From NCBI GenBank assembly GCA_964538915.1, contig CAZIFB010000011.1, forward strand, positions 1 to 64,000: a stretch of 64,000 nt of DNA. Reading direction: 5' to 3'. Every line of letters starts with the position of its first letter. The first letter of the stretch is position 1. This document shows positions 43,773 through 53,254 of this stretch, piece by piece. The translations under genes and the position numbers were made by a program. Under the pieces are notes generated by a model. The model was not told where the DNA came from. It saw only the letters and a program-made list of their open reading frames with translations, and made no database searches. The DNA is from JAEUHQ01 sp964538915 (GTDB taxonomy: Bacteria; Planctomycetota; UBA1135; UBA2386).

Positions 43773-46700
43773 ATGCCCGGCCGCGACAGCAGCGAACGGA
43801 TGGATCCCGGGGCGCAGCAACCCGTTCTGGGCGCGACGCACGGGGGACTGCGCATCCGTCTGGTGCACGTGGACGGCGACCGGCGGCAGTCGTTCGTCGT
43901 CCTGCACGAGGGCCGGTTCGCGCGGGTCCTGCTGGCGGAGATCGCGACCGACTCGGGGCAGCGGGTGCGGCGGTTCGCGCTCAAGCTCCAGAGCGACGCC
44001 TATGCGAGCCGCGTGAAGGGACACGGTCGGCCGCTCACGAATCGCGACGTCGACGAACTGTGGCAGCGCGAGACCGCCGGACTCGACGGCGTTTCGTCCC
44101 CGCACGTGATCGCGCGCGCTGCCGTCCCGGCGGGCCTGCTCGAAGCGCCGCCGATCACGTACTGCAGCAAGGTCGATCGCTACTTCCATCCCGTTTGCGC
44201 GGAGACCGGACTCGTGCTCACGGTCTGTCGCGACGACGAACGGCTCGCTGCGAACGGGCTCCTGCCGTACTCGGAGGACACGTGGCGCTATCTGCACGGC
44301 AGCACGCAGGAGCAGCCTTCGCGCGTGTTCTACCGGGTGTCCGGCGCCAACGCCGAGCGGCCCCGCGACGGCGTGACGGTGCGCATCGGCAACCAGCTGT
44401 TCCGGGACTGGGGCCGGCTCGTACACGCTCCCGCGGGCGATGCGGCGGCGGCTCGCGCCGCCGCCGTGCTGCCGTGCCTGTCGTGCGAGCACCGCGCCGC
44501 GTGCCATCCGGCGGCGGCCGCGACGGCGGTCGTTCCGGCCGAAGAGCACCTGCGCATCGTGTCGTTCCACGACTTCCGCGCGATCGCGCTCGAACTGCAG
44601 GACTTCGACTACGACGAGCTGTGCACGCTGCTCGGCGGCGGCGCGATCGACGACGTGATCGCCGGCATGGCGTCGACTGGCCGCCAGGCGCTCGCGCAGG
44701 AACGCGCTGCGGCGCTCGCGGGGCCGGGGCAGTGGTTGTTCGCGGGCGATCCGGTGCGCTTCGCGCGCGAGGTGCTGCTGGCGAAGCTCAACGCGTTCGT
44801 CGACGTCTGTCGCGGCGTACGTGCCGTGCACGTCGACCTCGACCGTCCGCATTTCGGGATCGCGCCGTCGAACGTGATGGCCACGTTCGACGCGGTCCCG
44901 GGCGCCGCACCGGTGCGGTGGACCGCCCGCACGCACGTAATCGATCTCGGCAGCCCGCTGCGCTTCGTGCCCGCCGATGCCTCCGCCTGCGCTGCGCCCG
45001 ATTCGCCGCTCGCGAACCTGCTCGAGCCCGGCCTCGAGATGCGAGAGGACCTGCCGAACCGGCCGTTCGTCGCGCCCGACGTGCTGAGCCAGGACGCGCA
45101 GGCGTCGGCGATGAGCGTCGCGTTCCGGGCGACGCCCGCCGGCGACGGCAAGGTCCGGCTCGCCGCGGAAGCCCAGGGCACCGCGAACCTGAAGCAGTTC
45201 CGTCCGGGCGACGTCGTCGGCCTCGCGCCGAGCGGGGGCGCGGACGATGCGACCCTGTGGGTCCAGCTCGAAGAGATCCGCGCGCGCGGCTTCGTCGCCG
45301 GCGTGCAGCTCGATGCGGCCGATCCGCGCGCGAACTGGAACGGCAAGAAGCTCGACATGCGGGCGTCGTTCCACCGGCGCTTCGGTCCGCCGGTCGACCT
45401 GCACGGGCTCGGCATGCTGTTGTTCCGCACGTTGCTCGTGAACGACCAGCAGGGAATGGAGGATGTCGCCGAGGCGGTGGCGAAGTGCCTGCGGCGCCTC
45501 GCGGACGACGGCGCGGCTGCTGCCGACGAACGGCAGATCACGTCACGCTTGCGCCAGATGACGTCCGGCAAGGAACTGCGGGCGCGCTTCGACGCGGCCA
45601 ACGTCCTGCACGAACGCGCGGCGCGCGATGCGAACGCCGCGGCCGCCGGCGGCGGGGCGGCGCTCGACCCGGGGATCTTCGAGGCGCTCCTGCAGATCGC
45701 GTTCAAGCTCGTCACGCGCGTGCCGGGTTTCAGCTACGGGAGCAGTCACGCCGAGTCGTCGCCGTTCCTGCTGAAGCAGGTCGCCGCCGACCTCGAGGCG
45801 CTGCAGCAGCGGGTACGTGTCGACCTCTTCGCTGCCGGTGAACGTGACACCACGGTCGCCGCGGTGTGTCGCGAGGTGCTCGAACAGCTGCGCGCCGACC
45901 TGCTGTCGCAACCGAGTCTCGACAGCACGCGCGCCGGACGCGTCGACGCGCCGTCGAAGGGGTTCCGTCTCGTCGTCGAGCGCGAAGGCGACGGCTCGTC
46001 GCCGCAGGAGTTCGTGTTCGACCGAGATCAGGTCACGATCGGGCGGCGCGAGGTCGAGAATCTCGTGCGGCTCAACGATCCCATGGTCTCGTCGGCGCAC
46101 GCGCTGATCGAGAAGCAGTCCGATGGTTTCGTCGTCGTCGACCGCAACAGCACGAACGGCACCGAGGTCGACGGCATCCGGCTGCCGGGGGACGTGCCCC
46201 AGCCGCTGCAGGACGGCACGGTGATCGTGATCCGGCCTTTCCGACTGACCTTCCACGCGAGTGCGCCCGATCTCGAGGCGACGTCGATGGTGCAGACGAT
46301 CAGCACCGACCGCCTCCGCGAGCGGATGTACGCCGAGTACGCCCGCGTGTCCGAGCGGCCGGCGGCCGAGCGCATGGATGCGCTGCGCAAGACGTTGCAG
46401 GAGGCGCGTTCGACCGTCGGCAGTGCCGAACTGCACTCGCGCATCGAAGAGATCGCACGCACCACGCGAGGCGGACCCGCCGGAGGCGACGACGGTGAAG
46501 CGGACGTGCAGGCGAAGTTCTTCGCGAGTGCGCACCGTTCGCTGGCGCAATTGTCGCGGACGCTCGTCGGCCCCGGCGAATTCAGGACGCCGGAGGACGT
46601 GCAGGCGTTCGCGGCGCGCCTCGCGAAGTTCGTCGAGACGACTTCGCAGTGGATCGAACGGACACTCGACCTTCGCCGCGCCCTCGGCAAGCACCTCGAA

Positions 46701-47096
46701 GTCGGCGCGACGAGCACTGGCACCGGCCGCGGCGGCGCCCGCACGGCGGCCGAGGTGCGGCAGCTCGCGCTCGGGTGGGCCCCGGACGGCCCCAACGATC
46801 CCACCGGCGCCTTCCTCGCCAAGTTCTACGACGACCTGATCGGCATCGTCGAAGGTCTGTTGAAGGGCTCGCAGCAGGTGCGTCGCGCCGTGCGCGAACG
46901 ACTCGATCCGCAGAAGCTCGTCGACATCGCCGGGCGCGAAGCGAAGTTCGGCCTGCTGGTCAACGCGGCTGCGGGCTCGACGTTGTGGAAGCTCTACACC
47001 CAGGTCTTCCAGGAAGTGACCGAAGGCAAGCAGTTCGAACTGGAACTCGACAGGTTGCTGCAGAAGAGTCTGCAGGACCGGGCGCCGGGCCATTGA
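43773..47096 (+). CDS. Kinase-like / FHA domain fusion protein of the type VI secretion locus
   Basis: The 1107-aa product starts with a protein-kinase-like fold. Lys71 is in FALKL, Glu100 lies in the alphaC-like LWQRET, HVD is at 353-355, Asn367 follows after an enlarged loop, and a DFG-like DLG is at 391-393. A Cys cluster (Cys235, Cys238, Cys244, His245) could bind zinc. Between DLG and the later GLGMLLFRTLL helix (about 546) is an inserted beta-rich block. An FHA domain spans about 731-828, with GR at 757-758, SSAHA at about 773-777 and NSTNGT at 792-797. The C-terminal 270 residues are helical. FHA proteins recognise phosphothreonine and control type VI assembly together with a kinase, and here both features lie in one chain. 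Whether the kinase part is active is open. Confidence 0.75.
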   Translation: MPGRDSSERMDPGAQQPVLGATHGGLRIRLVHVDGDRRQSFVVLHEGRFARVLLAEIATDSGQRVRRFALKLQSDAYASRVKGHGRPLTNRDVDELWQRETAGLDGVSSPHVIARAAVPAGLLEAPPITYCSKVDRYFHPVCAETGLVLTVCRDDERLAANGLLPYSEDTWRYLHGSTQEQPSRVFYRVSGANAERPRDGVTVRIGNQLFRDWGRLVHAPAGDAAAARAAAVLPCLSCEHRAACHPAAAATAVVPAEEHLRIVSFHDFRAIALELQDFDYDELCTLLGGGAIDDVIAGMASTGRQALAQERAAALAGPGQWLFAGDPVRFAREVLLAKLNAFVDVCRGVRAVHVDLDRPHFGIAPSNVMATFDAVPGAAPVRWTARTHVIDLGSPLRFVPADASACAAPDSPLANLLEPGLEMREDLPNRPFVAPDVLSQDAQASAMSVAFRATPAGDGKVRLAAEAQGTANLKQFRPGDVVGLAPSGGADDATLWVQLEEIRARGFVAGVQLDAADPRANWNGKKLDMRASFHRRFGPPVDLHGLGMLLFRTLLVNDQQGMEDVAEAVAKCLRRLADDGAAAADERQITSRLRQMTSGKELRARFDAANVLHERAARDANAAAAGGGAALDPGIFEALLQIAFKLVTRVPGFSYGSSHAESSPFLLKQVAADLEALQQRVRVDLFAAGERDTTVAAVCREVLEQLRADLLSQPSLDSTRAGRVDAPSKGFRLVVEREGDGSSPQEFVFDRDQVTIGRREVENLVRLNDPMVSSAHALIEKQSDGFVVVDRNSTNGTEVDGIRLPGDVPQPLQDGTVIVIRPFRLTFHASAPDLEATSMVQTISTDRLRERMYAEYARVSERPAAERMDALRKTLQEARSTVGSAELHSRIEEIARTTRGGPAGGDDGEADVQAKFFASAHRSLAQLSRTLVGPGEFRTPEDVQAFAARLAKFVETTSQWIERTLDLRRALGKHLEVGATSTGTGRGGARTAAEVRQLALGWAPDGPNDPTGAFLAKFYDDLIGIVEGLLKGSQQVRRAVRERLDPQKLVDIAGREAKFGLLVNAAAGSTLWKLYTQVFQEVTEGKQFELELDRLLQKSLQDRAPGH

Positions 47097-47128
47097 GCGC
47101 CGCGAATCGAATCGACACGAGGAACGTG

Positions 47129-47686
47129 ATGACCGTCAGAGGAACCCTTCGCGCATCGTTGTCCCTGTTGCTCGCGGCCGTGCTCGGCGCCTGCTCCACC
47201 TACGAGCTGCGCGTGCAGGCGGAAGCGGGAGCGGGCATGAACCCGAGCCAGAACGGCGCCGCGAGCACCGTCTCCGTCTACGTCTTCTTCCTGAAGAAGA
47301 CGGATGCGTTCCTGTCGAAGGACAAACGCGCCGACTTCCTGCCGGCATGCGTGATCGACGAGGGGCGCCTGCCGCCGTTCCTCGAAGCCGACGCGGCGAA
47401 GCTCGAACCCGACGCGCCGAGCGTGCTCCGCGTCGAGATCCCGCCGCTCGCGGACGGCAAGCCGGCCGTTCCGGTCGTGAAGAGGATCAACGTCCCGAAG
47501 GAAGTGACCCATGTCGGCCTCGTTGCGGCGTTCCAGACGCACCGCGACAGCGATCCCGACGAAGTGTGGCGGCTGCCGCTCGAGGTGAAGGGCAGCGCAG
47601 TGGCGTTCGAGGTCGTGGGCCGGCGCCTCGCCGAGTCGACGCCGAAGAAGAAGGAGGCGCCGCGTGCGAAGTCCAGCGATGGTTGA
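47129..47686 (+). CDS. tssJ: Type VI secretion lipoprotein TssJ
   Basis: The 185-aa product has a lipobox (VLGAC) and the TssJ core pattern: LRVQAEAGAGMNPSQNGAAS, then SVYVFFLKKTDAF and KRADFLP. These are the transthyretin-like strands that bind TssM in the outer-membrane complex. The C-terminal part includes a hydrophobic VGLVAAFQ strand and a Lys/Glu-rich tail. A GAGGA site lies 5 bases before ATG 47129. The gene follows the FHA gene by 32 bases and precedes tssK by 48. Its role is to anchor the secretion machine to the outer membrane. Confidence 0.8.
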   Translation: MTVRGTLRASLSLLLAAVLGACSTYELRVQAEAGAGMNPSQNGAASTVSVYVFFLKKTDAFLSKDKRADFLPACVIDEGRLPPFLEADAAKLEPDAPSVLRVEIPPLADGKPAVPVVKRINVPKEVTHVGLVAAFQTHRDSDPDEVWRLPLEVKGSAVAFEVVGRRLAESTPKKKEAPRAKSSDG

Positions 47687-47734
47687 TCCTGCCGCCGCCA
47701 CGCAGCCCCTGCGCTCCCGCGCCCGGAGGACGAC

Positions 47735-49084
47735 GTGAGCCACGAACACGTCCTGTGGGAAGAGGGCATGTTCCTCGGGCCGCAGCACTTCCAGGCCTGG
47801 GAGCGCCATCTGCTGCACCAGCTGCATTCGCGGGTCCACGGCGTGTCGCCGTTCGGCTACGGACTTACTTCGCTCGAGGTCGACGCCGACGCGCTCGTTC
47901 AGGGTGAGTTCGTCGTGCTCCAGGCGGGGGGCGTCTTTCGCGACGGAGTCTGCTTCCGCGCCCCGGCGCACGATCCGCTGCCCGTTCGCCGCCGCTTCGC
48001 CGACGCGTTCCATCCGCGCGCGAACGTGCTCGGCGTGCACCTCGCCGTTCGCGAAGCGCGGCCCGGCTCGATGCTGTCGAAGCCCGAGGACGCGAGCGCG
48101 ATCGGCCGCTATCGCCGGCGCAAGGTGGAGATGCAGGACGAACTCGCCGGTGCCACGACGCGCGAGGTCGCGATCGGCGACCTCGACCTGCGTGTCTTGT
48201 GGGAAGGCGAGTCGCTAGACGGCTACCAGTCGCTCGAGGTCGCACGCGTCGTGCGCACGGGCAGCGCGTACCAGCTCGACAGGGACTTCGTGCCGACCTG
48301 CCTCTGTGTCGGCGCGTCGCCTGCGCTGGTGAAGATCCTGAAGCGCGCCGCGGAGTTGCTCTCCAGCAAGAGCGAGGAACTCGCCGGCAAACGCGGGCAG
48401 CGCGCCGGGGGAACGGTGCAGTTCACCGCCGCGGACGCCGCCGGCTTCTGGCTGCGCCACACCGTGAACACGCACCTGCCGCTCGTCGCGCACCACTGCC
48501 GTTCGCCGCTCGTGCACCCCGAGGCGGCGTACGCGACGCTCGCGTCGCTGGTCGGCGCCTTGTGCACGTTCTCGCCCGACCGCCGGCCGACGTCGGTCCC
48601 GCCGTACGAACACAGCAACCTGACCGCGACGTTCACCGAGCTCGACCGCCAGCTGCGCGATCTGCCGCAGAACATCGTGCCCGAGACGTGCGTCGGCATC
48701 CCGCTGCAACGCAAGGGGCCGGACGAGTGGGTGGGCCAGGTGCAGGACGAGAGCCTGTTCGAACGCGCCGACTTCTACCTGTCGCTCGCCGGGAACAGCT
48801 CGCCCGACAAGTTCATCCGCGAAGCGCCGTTCAAGGTGAAGGTCACGTCGCCCGACCAGATGGGCTCGATCCGCACCTACAACGTGCGCGGCGTGCCGCT
48901 CGTGCACGTGCCGGTCCCGCCGACCGAGATCCCGCAGCGACCCGGCTGTCACTACTTCGCCCTCACGCGCGAAGGCAAGCACTGGGAGGCCGTGCGCGAC
49001 GCGCGCACCATCGCCCTGTCGATTCCGACGGAGTTCGACGAGGTCCAGGTCGAGTGCCTCGCGGTGAAGAAGGTGGGCTCGTGA
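47735..49084 (+). CDS. tssK: Type VI secretion baseplate protein TssK
   Basis: The 449-aa product matches TssK throughout, beginning with the family hallmark LWEEGMFLGPQHFQAWERH. Other family features are DLRVLWEGESLDGYQSLEVARV and SNLTATFTELDRQLRDL. The C-terminal FALTREGKHWEAVRDARTIA region is the receptor-binding part that contacts TssL/TssM. TssK joins the baseplate to the membrane complex. Translation starts at GTG 47735, with GGAGGA four bases upstream. The stop overlaps the tssL start (GTGA), so the two are coupled. Confidence 0.9.
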   Translation: MSHEHVLWEEGMFLGPQHFQAWERHLLHQLHSRVHGVSPFGYGLTSLEVDADALVQGEFVVLQAGGVFRDGVCFRAPAHDPLPVRRRFADAFHPRANVLGVHLAVREARPGSMLSKPEDASAIGRYRRRKVEMQDELAGATTREVAIGDLDLRVLWEGESLDGYQSLEVARVVRTGSAYQLDRDFVPTCLCVGASPALVKILKRAAELLSSKSEELAGKRGQRAGGTVQFTAADAAGFWLRHTVNTHLPLVAHHCRSPLVHPEAAYATLASLVGALCTFSPDRRPTSVPPYEHSNLTATFTELDRQLRDLPQNIVPETCVGIPLQRKGPDEWVGQVQDESLFERADFYLSLAGNSSPDKFIREAPFKVKVTSPDQMGSIRTYNVRGVPLVHVPVPPTEIPQRPGCHYFALTREGKHWEAVRDARTIALSIPTEFDEVQVECLAVKKVGS

Positions 49085-49791
49085 GCCGCTCCACCGATCG
49101 GACCGCAAATCTCGTCGACCTGTGCGCGGGTGTGTTCGCGTTCGTCGTCGAACTGCAGGCCGGCCCCGGCGACGCGAAGGCCGGCGATACCCAGCGCTAC
49201 GACACGATGTCGGCACGCGCGCGGGAGCAGCTCGGCGGCCTCGATGCCGCCGGTCGCGATCACGGCTACTCGAAGGAGACCGTCGACCAGGCGAAGTACG
49301 CACTCGTCGCGCTGATCGACGAGGTCGTGCTCGCGAGCCGCTGGCCGATGCGCGAAGAATGGCTCCGGCGCCCGCTCGCCGCGGAGATCTTCAGCGAGTT
49401 CAACGCCGGCGAGGAGTTCTTCCGTCGCATCGAGCAGCTCGGTCGCGGCGGCCGCCTCGATCCGCACACGATCGCGATCATGGAGGTCTACGCCGCCTGT
49501 CTGGCGTTCGGCTTCCGCGGCATGAACATCGACACGTCCGGCGCCGAGCGTTTGCGCGAGATCCTGTTCTCGTTGTCGCGCCGGATCGCCGAGGGTCGTG
49601 AGGCGCTGCCGCTCGCGCCGCACTGGGAGCGCAAGGAGTCCGTCGCGCAGAGCGTCGGCCGCCTGCCGCCGGTCGTGCTGGTCGCGGCCGGCCTCGCCGG
49701 AATCGCACTGCTGTGGGGCCTCTTCGAATGGCTCATGTACCTGGATGCGTCACGGCTCGGCAGCGAGCTCGAACGTTCGATGCCGGGCTGA
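49081..49791 (+). CDS. tssL: Type VI secretion membrane protein TssL (DotU/IcmH)
   Basis: The 236-aa product has the cytoplasmic hook domain of DotU proteins (KYALVALIDEVVLASRWPMR is the signature), FNAGEEFFRRIEQL and YAACLAFGFRG. A single C-terminal membrane helix (about residues 200-222) follows. No peptidoglycan-binding extension is present, so the cell-wall anchor must be supplied by another protein. The GTG at 49081 overlaps the tssK stop. It forms the inner-membrane complex with TssM, whose gene follows after 22 bases. Confidence 0.9.
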   Translation: MSRSTDRTANLVDLCAGVFAFVVELQAGPGDAKAGDTQRYDTMSARAREQLGGLDAAGRDHGYSKETVDQAKYALVALIDEVVLASRWPMREEWLRRPLAAEIFSEFNAGEEFFRRIEQLGRGGRLDPHTIAIMEVYAACLAFGFRGMNIDTSGAERLREILFSLSRRIAEGREALPLAPHWERKESVAQSVGRLPPVVLVAAGLAGIALLWGLFEWLMYLDASRLGSELERSMPG

Positions 49792-49813
49792 TCCCGGCGC
49801 CACGAGGACACTC

Positions 49814-52800
49814 ATGGGTCGTTTTCTCCAGAGCCTGTTGTCGCAGCGCGCCGCACCGGCGCTCGGCATCGTGGTGCTCGTTCTCGTCGTCTATCTCGTC
49901 GGGACGCTGTCCGGCGTGCCGTCGATCTGGCTGCACATCGCGGCGGCGGCCATCGTCGTCGTCGGCGGAGTCGTGCTGTGGCTGCGCCAACGTTCGGCCC
50001 AGAAGGCCGCAGGTGCCCTCGAAGCCGCGCTCAAGGCGCAGGGACAGTCGCAGGCCGCCGGTGCTCGGCCGGACCAGCGCGCGGGCATCGAGGAGCTGAA
50101 GTCTGCGTTCGACGAGTCGCTCGAGCTGCTGCGCAAGTCGAAGATGGGACGCGGGGCGCTGCACTCGATCCCGTGGTTCATGCTGATCGGTCCGCCGGGG
50201 TCCGGCAAGAGCACGTTGCTGCGCCAGTCGGGGCTGAGCTTCCCCTACATGACGAAGGGGCGAAGCGCGATCCGCGGGCTCGGTGGCACCAAGAACTGCG
50301 ACTGGTGGTTCGCCGACCGCGGCATCCTGCTCGACACCGCGGGTCGTTACACGACGGAGGCCGAGGACCGCGACGAGTGGATGTCGTTCCTGCGCCTCCT
50401 GAAGCGCGGGCGCGGCAAGCGTCCGGTCAACGGCGTCGTGGTCGCCATGGGCCTCGCCGAACTCGCCGAGTCGACCGACGCGGAACTCGACCTGCACGCG
50501 GAGAACGTCCGCGACCGCATCGACGAGTTGACGCGCGAGCTCCAGGCGGTCTTTCCCGTCTACGTCGTGTTCACGAAGTGCGACCGCTTGCGCGGCTTCG
50601 TCGAGACGTTCGACACGCTCAACAAGGACCAGCGCAAGCAGGTCTGGGGCTTCACGTTCCCGTTCCAGCGCGGCCGCGAGTTCGTGCTGTCGGAGCAGTT
50701 CGGCAAGGAGTTCGACGAGCTCTACCGCGCGCTGACCGCACGCCGGATCGACCTGCTCGCGAGCGATCACTTCAAGAAGCGCAAAGCCCAGGTCTACGCG
50801 TTCCCGCTGCAGTTCCTGCGGCTGAAGGAACGGCTGCAGGGCTTCCTCGGCAAGCTGCAGCAGGCGAACCCCTACCAGGAAGTGTCTCCCGTGCGCGGCG
50901 TCTACTTCACCAGCGGCACGCAGGAGGGCACGACCATCGATCGCATCCTGAAGGTGCTGCGGCCGGCGGAACTCGAACTCGACGTGCCGGAGGAACAGCG
51001 CCGCTGCTACTTCGTCGACGACCTGTTCGAGCGCGTCGTCTTCGACGATGCGACGCTCGCTGCGCCGACGGCCCAGGCGCTGAAGCGCGAGAAGGTGCTG
51101 CGAAACGGCGGTCTCGCCGCGATCGCCGTACTCGCGCTCACCACGCTCGTGCTCCGCTGGGGCGCGATGTCGGAGTTCTCGTCGACGTGCAAGGAGGTCG
51201 AGGCCGCGGCCGGCAGCCGTACCAAGGACCCCGCGGCCCTGCGCGCGGCGCTGGACGCGCAGCGCAGGATGCTGGACAGCGACAACGTGCAGATCGACCG
51301 CGGCAACGTGCGGGAGAAGCTCGACGTGCACTACGACCGTTCGCTCGTCGCCTACGCCGAGGAGCGGCTCAACACGTACGCCGACCTGGAGGCGAAGCGC
51401 ATTGCCGACGGACTCCCCGACGCGTCCGTCGCGACCGCGGATGCCGCCGCCAAGGCGAAGGTGTACGAGGCCTACGCCGACGGTCGCCGGCGCCTCGCGG
51501 CTGTCGAGGACGGACTGCGGGCCCTCGGCACCCGGACGGACGCGGATCGGCCGCCTGCGCTCGCTCTCTGGCAGGCTGCGGTCGATTCGACGCCGACCGC
51601 GCTGCTCCACTTCGATCGCCTCTTCGCACTGCGGAAGCTCGAACTCGTGGTGCCGGCGCGCGACGGCTCCATGAAGAGCACCGGCGAGAAGCTGCAGGGC
51701 ACACTCGGCCGCGAGGACAAGAACGACCTCGTCGCCGCGAAGGCGTTGCCGTTCGCCGATCTGTTCCCCGCCGCGTGGCGCGGCCTCAAGGAGACGGACA
51801 CTCGCTTCGACGTCTTCTCGGCGGCGGTCGCGGATTCGCGCAATTGGGGTTCCGCCGCGCTGGCCGTCTCGGCGAAGGGGCCGCTCTTCAGCCGGCTCTC
51901 GGTGAAGACCGAGGCGCTGACGATCGAGCAGCTGTTCGAGACGCTGCAGCAGGACGCCGAGAAGGCGCTGGGTCGTCCCGGTGCGACGTCGAACCGGCCG
52001 TTGCGCGATCTCGCCGGCGGCGGCTGGACGGAGTTCGTCGAGCAGAAGCGGCGCGAGTTCACGGCGCTCGTCACGAACGACTACGAAGCGAGCTGGAGCG
52101 CTTTCTTGTCCGGGCTCGAGCGCGTCGCCCGGCAGGGGACCGAAGCGAAAGCAGAGGACACGTACGGTTGTCGCCGCCTCGCGGTGATCCCCGAGCTGCT
52201 GGCGGCCTACCGCTTCGGCCGCGACGTCGTCGGCAAGCTCGGCGTCGTTTCGGCGGAGATGCAGGCCGACCTGCCGCGCCTGATCCAGCAGGAGACGCAG
52301 CGGCACCAGCACGGCGAGGCCGATTGGGCGAAGGCGCCCGGTGCGGATCGCGACGAGGCGCCGCCGCAGATCGAGGAGCGGGCCAAGAAGGCCAACACGT
52401 ATTTCCTCGCGGAGCGGCAACGGATCACCGACTACGACTGGCGCGAGAAGGCGATCCGCGAGCGCTTCCAGGAGCTCGAGATCGCCCTCGTCGAGGCGAT
52501 CTGCAACCGTGAGTGGGCGGCGTGCCGCAGTGCGCTGACGAAGTTCGCGAAGGACAAGCCGTTCAAGGCGTGGAACCAGATGCTCGCCGGCTTCCCGTTC
52601 GCGGCATCCGCGTCCGCCGATGCGAGTGCGGTGCAGATGATGGAAGCCGTTAACGCGATGACCGAGCTGAAGGCGACGATCGACCGTCTCGTGCCGAAGA
52701 GCGCCTTCGAGCCCGATCCGGCTTTCGCGGCGGATCTCGACGCCGTGCAGGAGCTGCGGCAGCTGCTGTACGGCACGGCCGGCGAAATGCAGCAGCCTCG

Positions 52801-53254
52801 CGTCGACACGATCCTCGACGTGCAAGGCGAGGGTGGGGTGGCCGAGGTCAGGATCGCCGGCGAGGACGAGAAGCGCCGCATCCGCATGCCGCCGGACACC
52901 GAGGTGTCCTGGCCACTCGGTCCCGCGGAGTCGCTGTTGCTGTCGATCAAGCTGTCGACCGGCGAATCGCTGACGTTCGGCGATCTGCTCGACACACGCG
53001 GCAACCAGGTCCCGACGACGTGGGTGTACGGCGGACGCCTCGCACCCGGACCGTGGTGTCTGAAGCGCCTGTTCTCGATCGGCGAGACGAAGGTGAGCGA
53101 GAACAAGTGCACGTCGACGCTCCGTTTGCGAGGGCGCAACGATCGTGTGCTGCTGATCGCGACACTGTTGCGCAAGGAGACGGCCGTCGTCTTCGACAAC
53201 TCGTGGCCGGGCGATCGCTACGTGCTCGCGAGCACGATGTGGAAGCTGCCGTGA
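49814..53254 (+). CDS. tssM: Type VI secretion membrane protein TssM (IcmF-type)
   Basis: The 1146-aa product begins with two membrane helices (about 15-33 and 39-58). A cytoplasmic NTPase-like domain follows with Walker A GPPGSGKST (126-134), DTAGRY (about 175-180) and the VFTKCDRLRG motif. A third membrane helix (about 430-450) leads to the large periplasmic domain that binds TssJ. The Walker motif is intact, which is not true of all TssM proteins. GAGGA sits five bases before ATG 49814. The stop overlaps the TagF start (GTGA). Length and order match TssM. Confidence 0.92.
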   Translation: MGRFLQSLLSQRAAPALGIVVLVLVVYLVGTLSGVPSIWLHIAAAAIVVVGGVVLWLRQRSAQKAAGALEAALKAQGQSQAAGARPDQRAGIEELKSAFDESLELLRKSKMGRGALHSIPWFMLIGPPGSGKSTLLRQSGLSFPYMTKGRSAIRGLGGTKNCDWWFADRGILLDTAGRYTTEAEDRDEWMSFLRLLKRGRGKRPVNGVVVAMGLAELAESTDAELDLHAENVRDRIDELTRELQAVFPVYVVFTKCDRLRGFVETFDTLNKDQRKQVWGFTFPFQRGREFVLSEQFGKEFDELYRALTARRIDLLASDHFKKRKAQVYAFPLQFLRLKERLQGFLGKLQQANPYQEVSPVRGVYFTSGTQEGTTIDRILKVLRPAELELDVPEEQRRCYFVDDLFERVVFDDATLAAPTAQALKREKVLRNGGLAAIAVLALTTLVLRWGAMSEFSSTCKEVEAAAGSRTKDPAALRAALDAQRRMLDSDNVQIDRGNVREKLDVHYDRSLVAYAEERLNTYADLEAKRIADGLPDASVATADAAAKAKVYEAYADGRRRLAAVEDGLRALGTRTDADRPPALALWQAAVDSTPTALLHFDRLFALRKLELVVPARDGSMKSTGEKLQGTLGREDKNDLVAAKALPFADLFPAAWRGLKETDTRFDVFSAAVADSRNWGSAALAVSAKGPLFSRLSVKTEALTIEQLFETLQQDAEKALGRPGATSNRPLRDLAGGGWTEFVEQKRREFTALVTNDYEASWSAFLSGLERVARQGTEAKAEDTYGCRRLAVIPELLAAYRFGRDVVGKLGVVSAEMQADLPRLIQQETQRHQHGEADWAKAPGADRDEAPPQIEERAKKANTYFLAERQRITDYDWREKAIRERFQELEIALVEAICNREWAACRSALTKFAKDKPFKAWNQMLAGFPFAASASADASAVQMMEAVNAMTELKATIDRLVPKSAFEPDPAFAADLDAVQELRQLLYGTAGEMQQPRVDTILDVQGEGGVAEVRIAGEDEKRRIRMPPDTEVSWPLGPAESLLLSIKLSTGESLTFGDLLDTRGNQVPTTWVYGGRLAPGPWCLKRLFSIGETKVSENKCTSTLRLRGRNDRVLLIATLLRKETAVVFDNSWPGDRYVLASTMWKLP

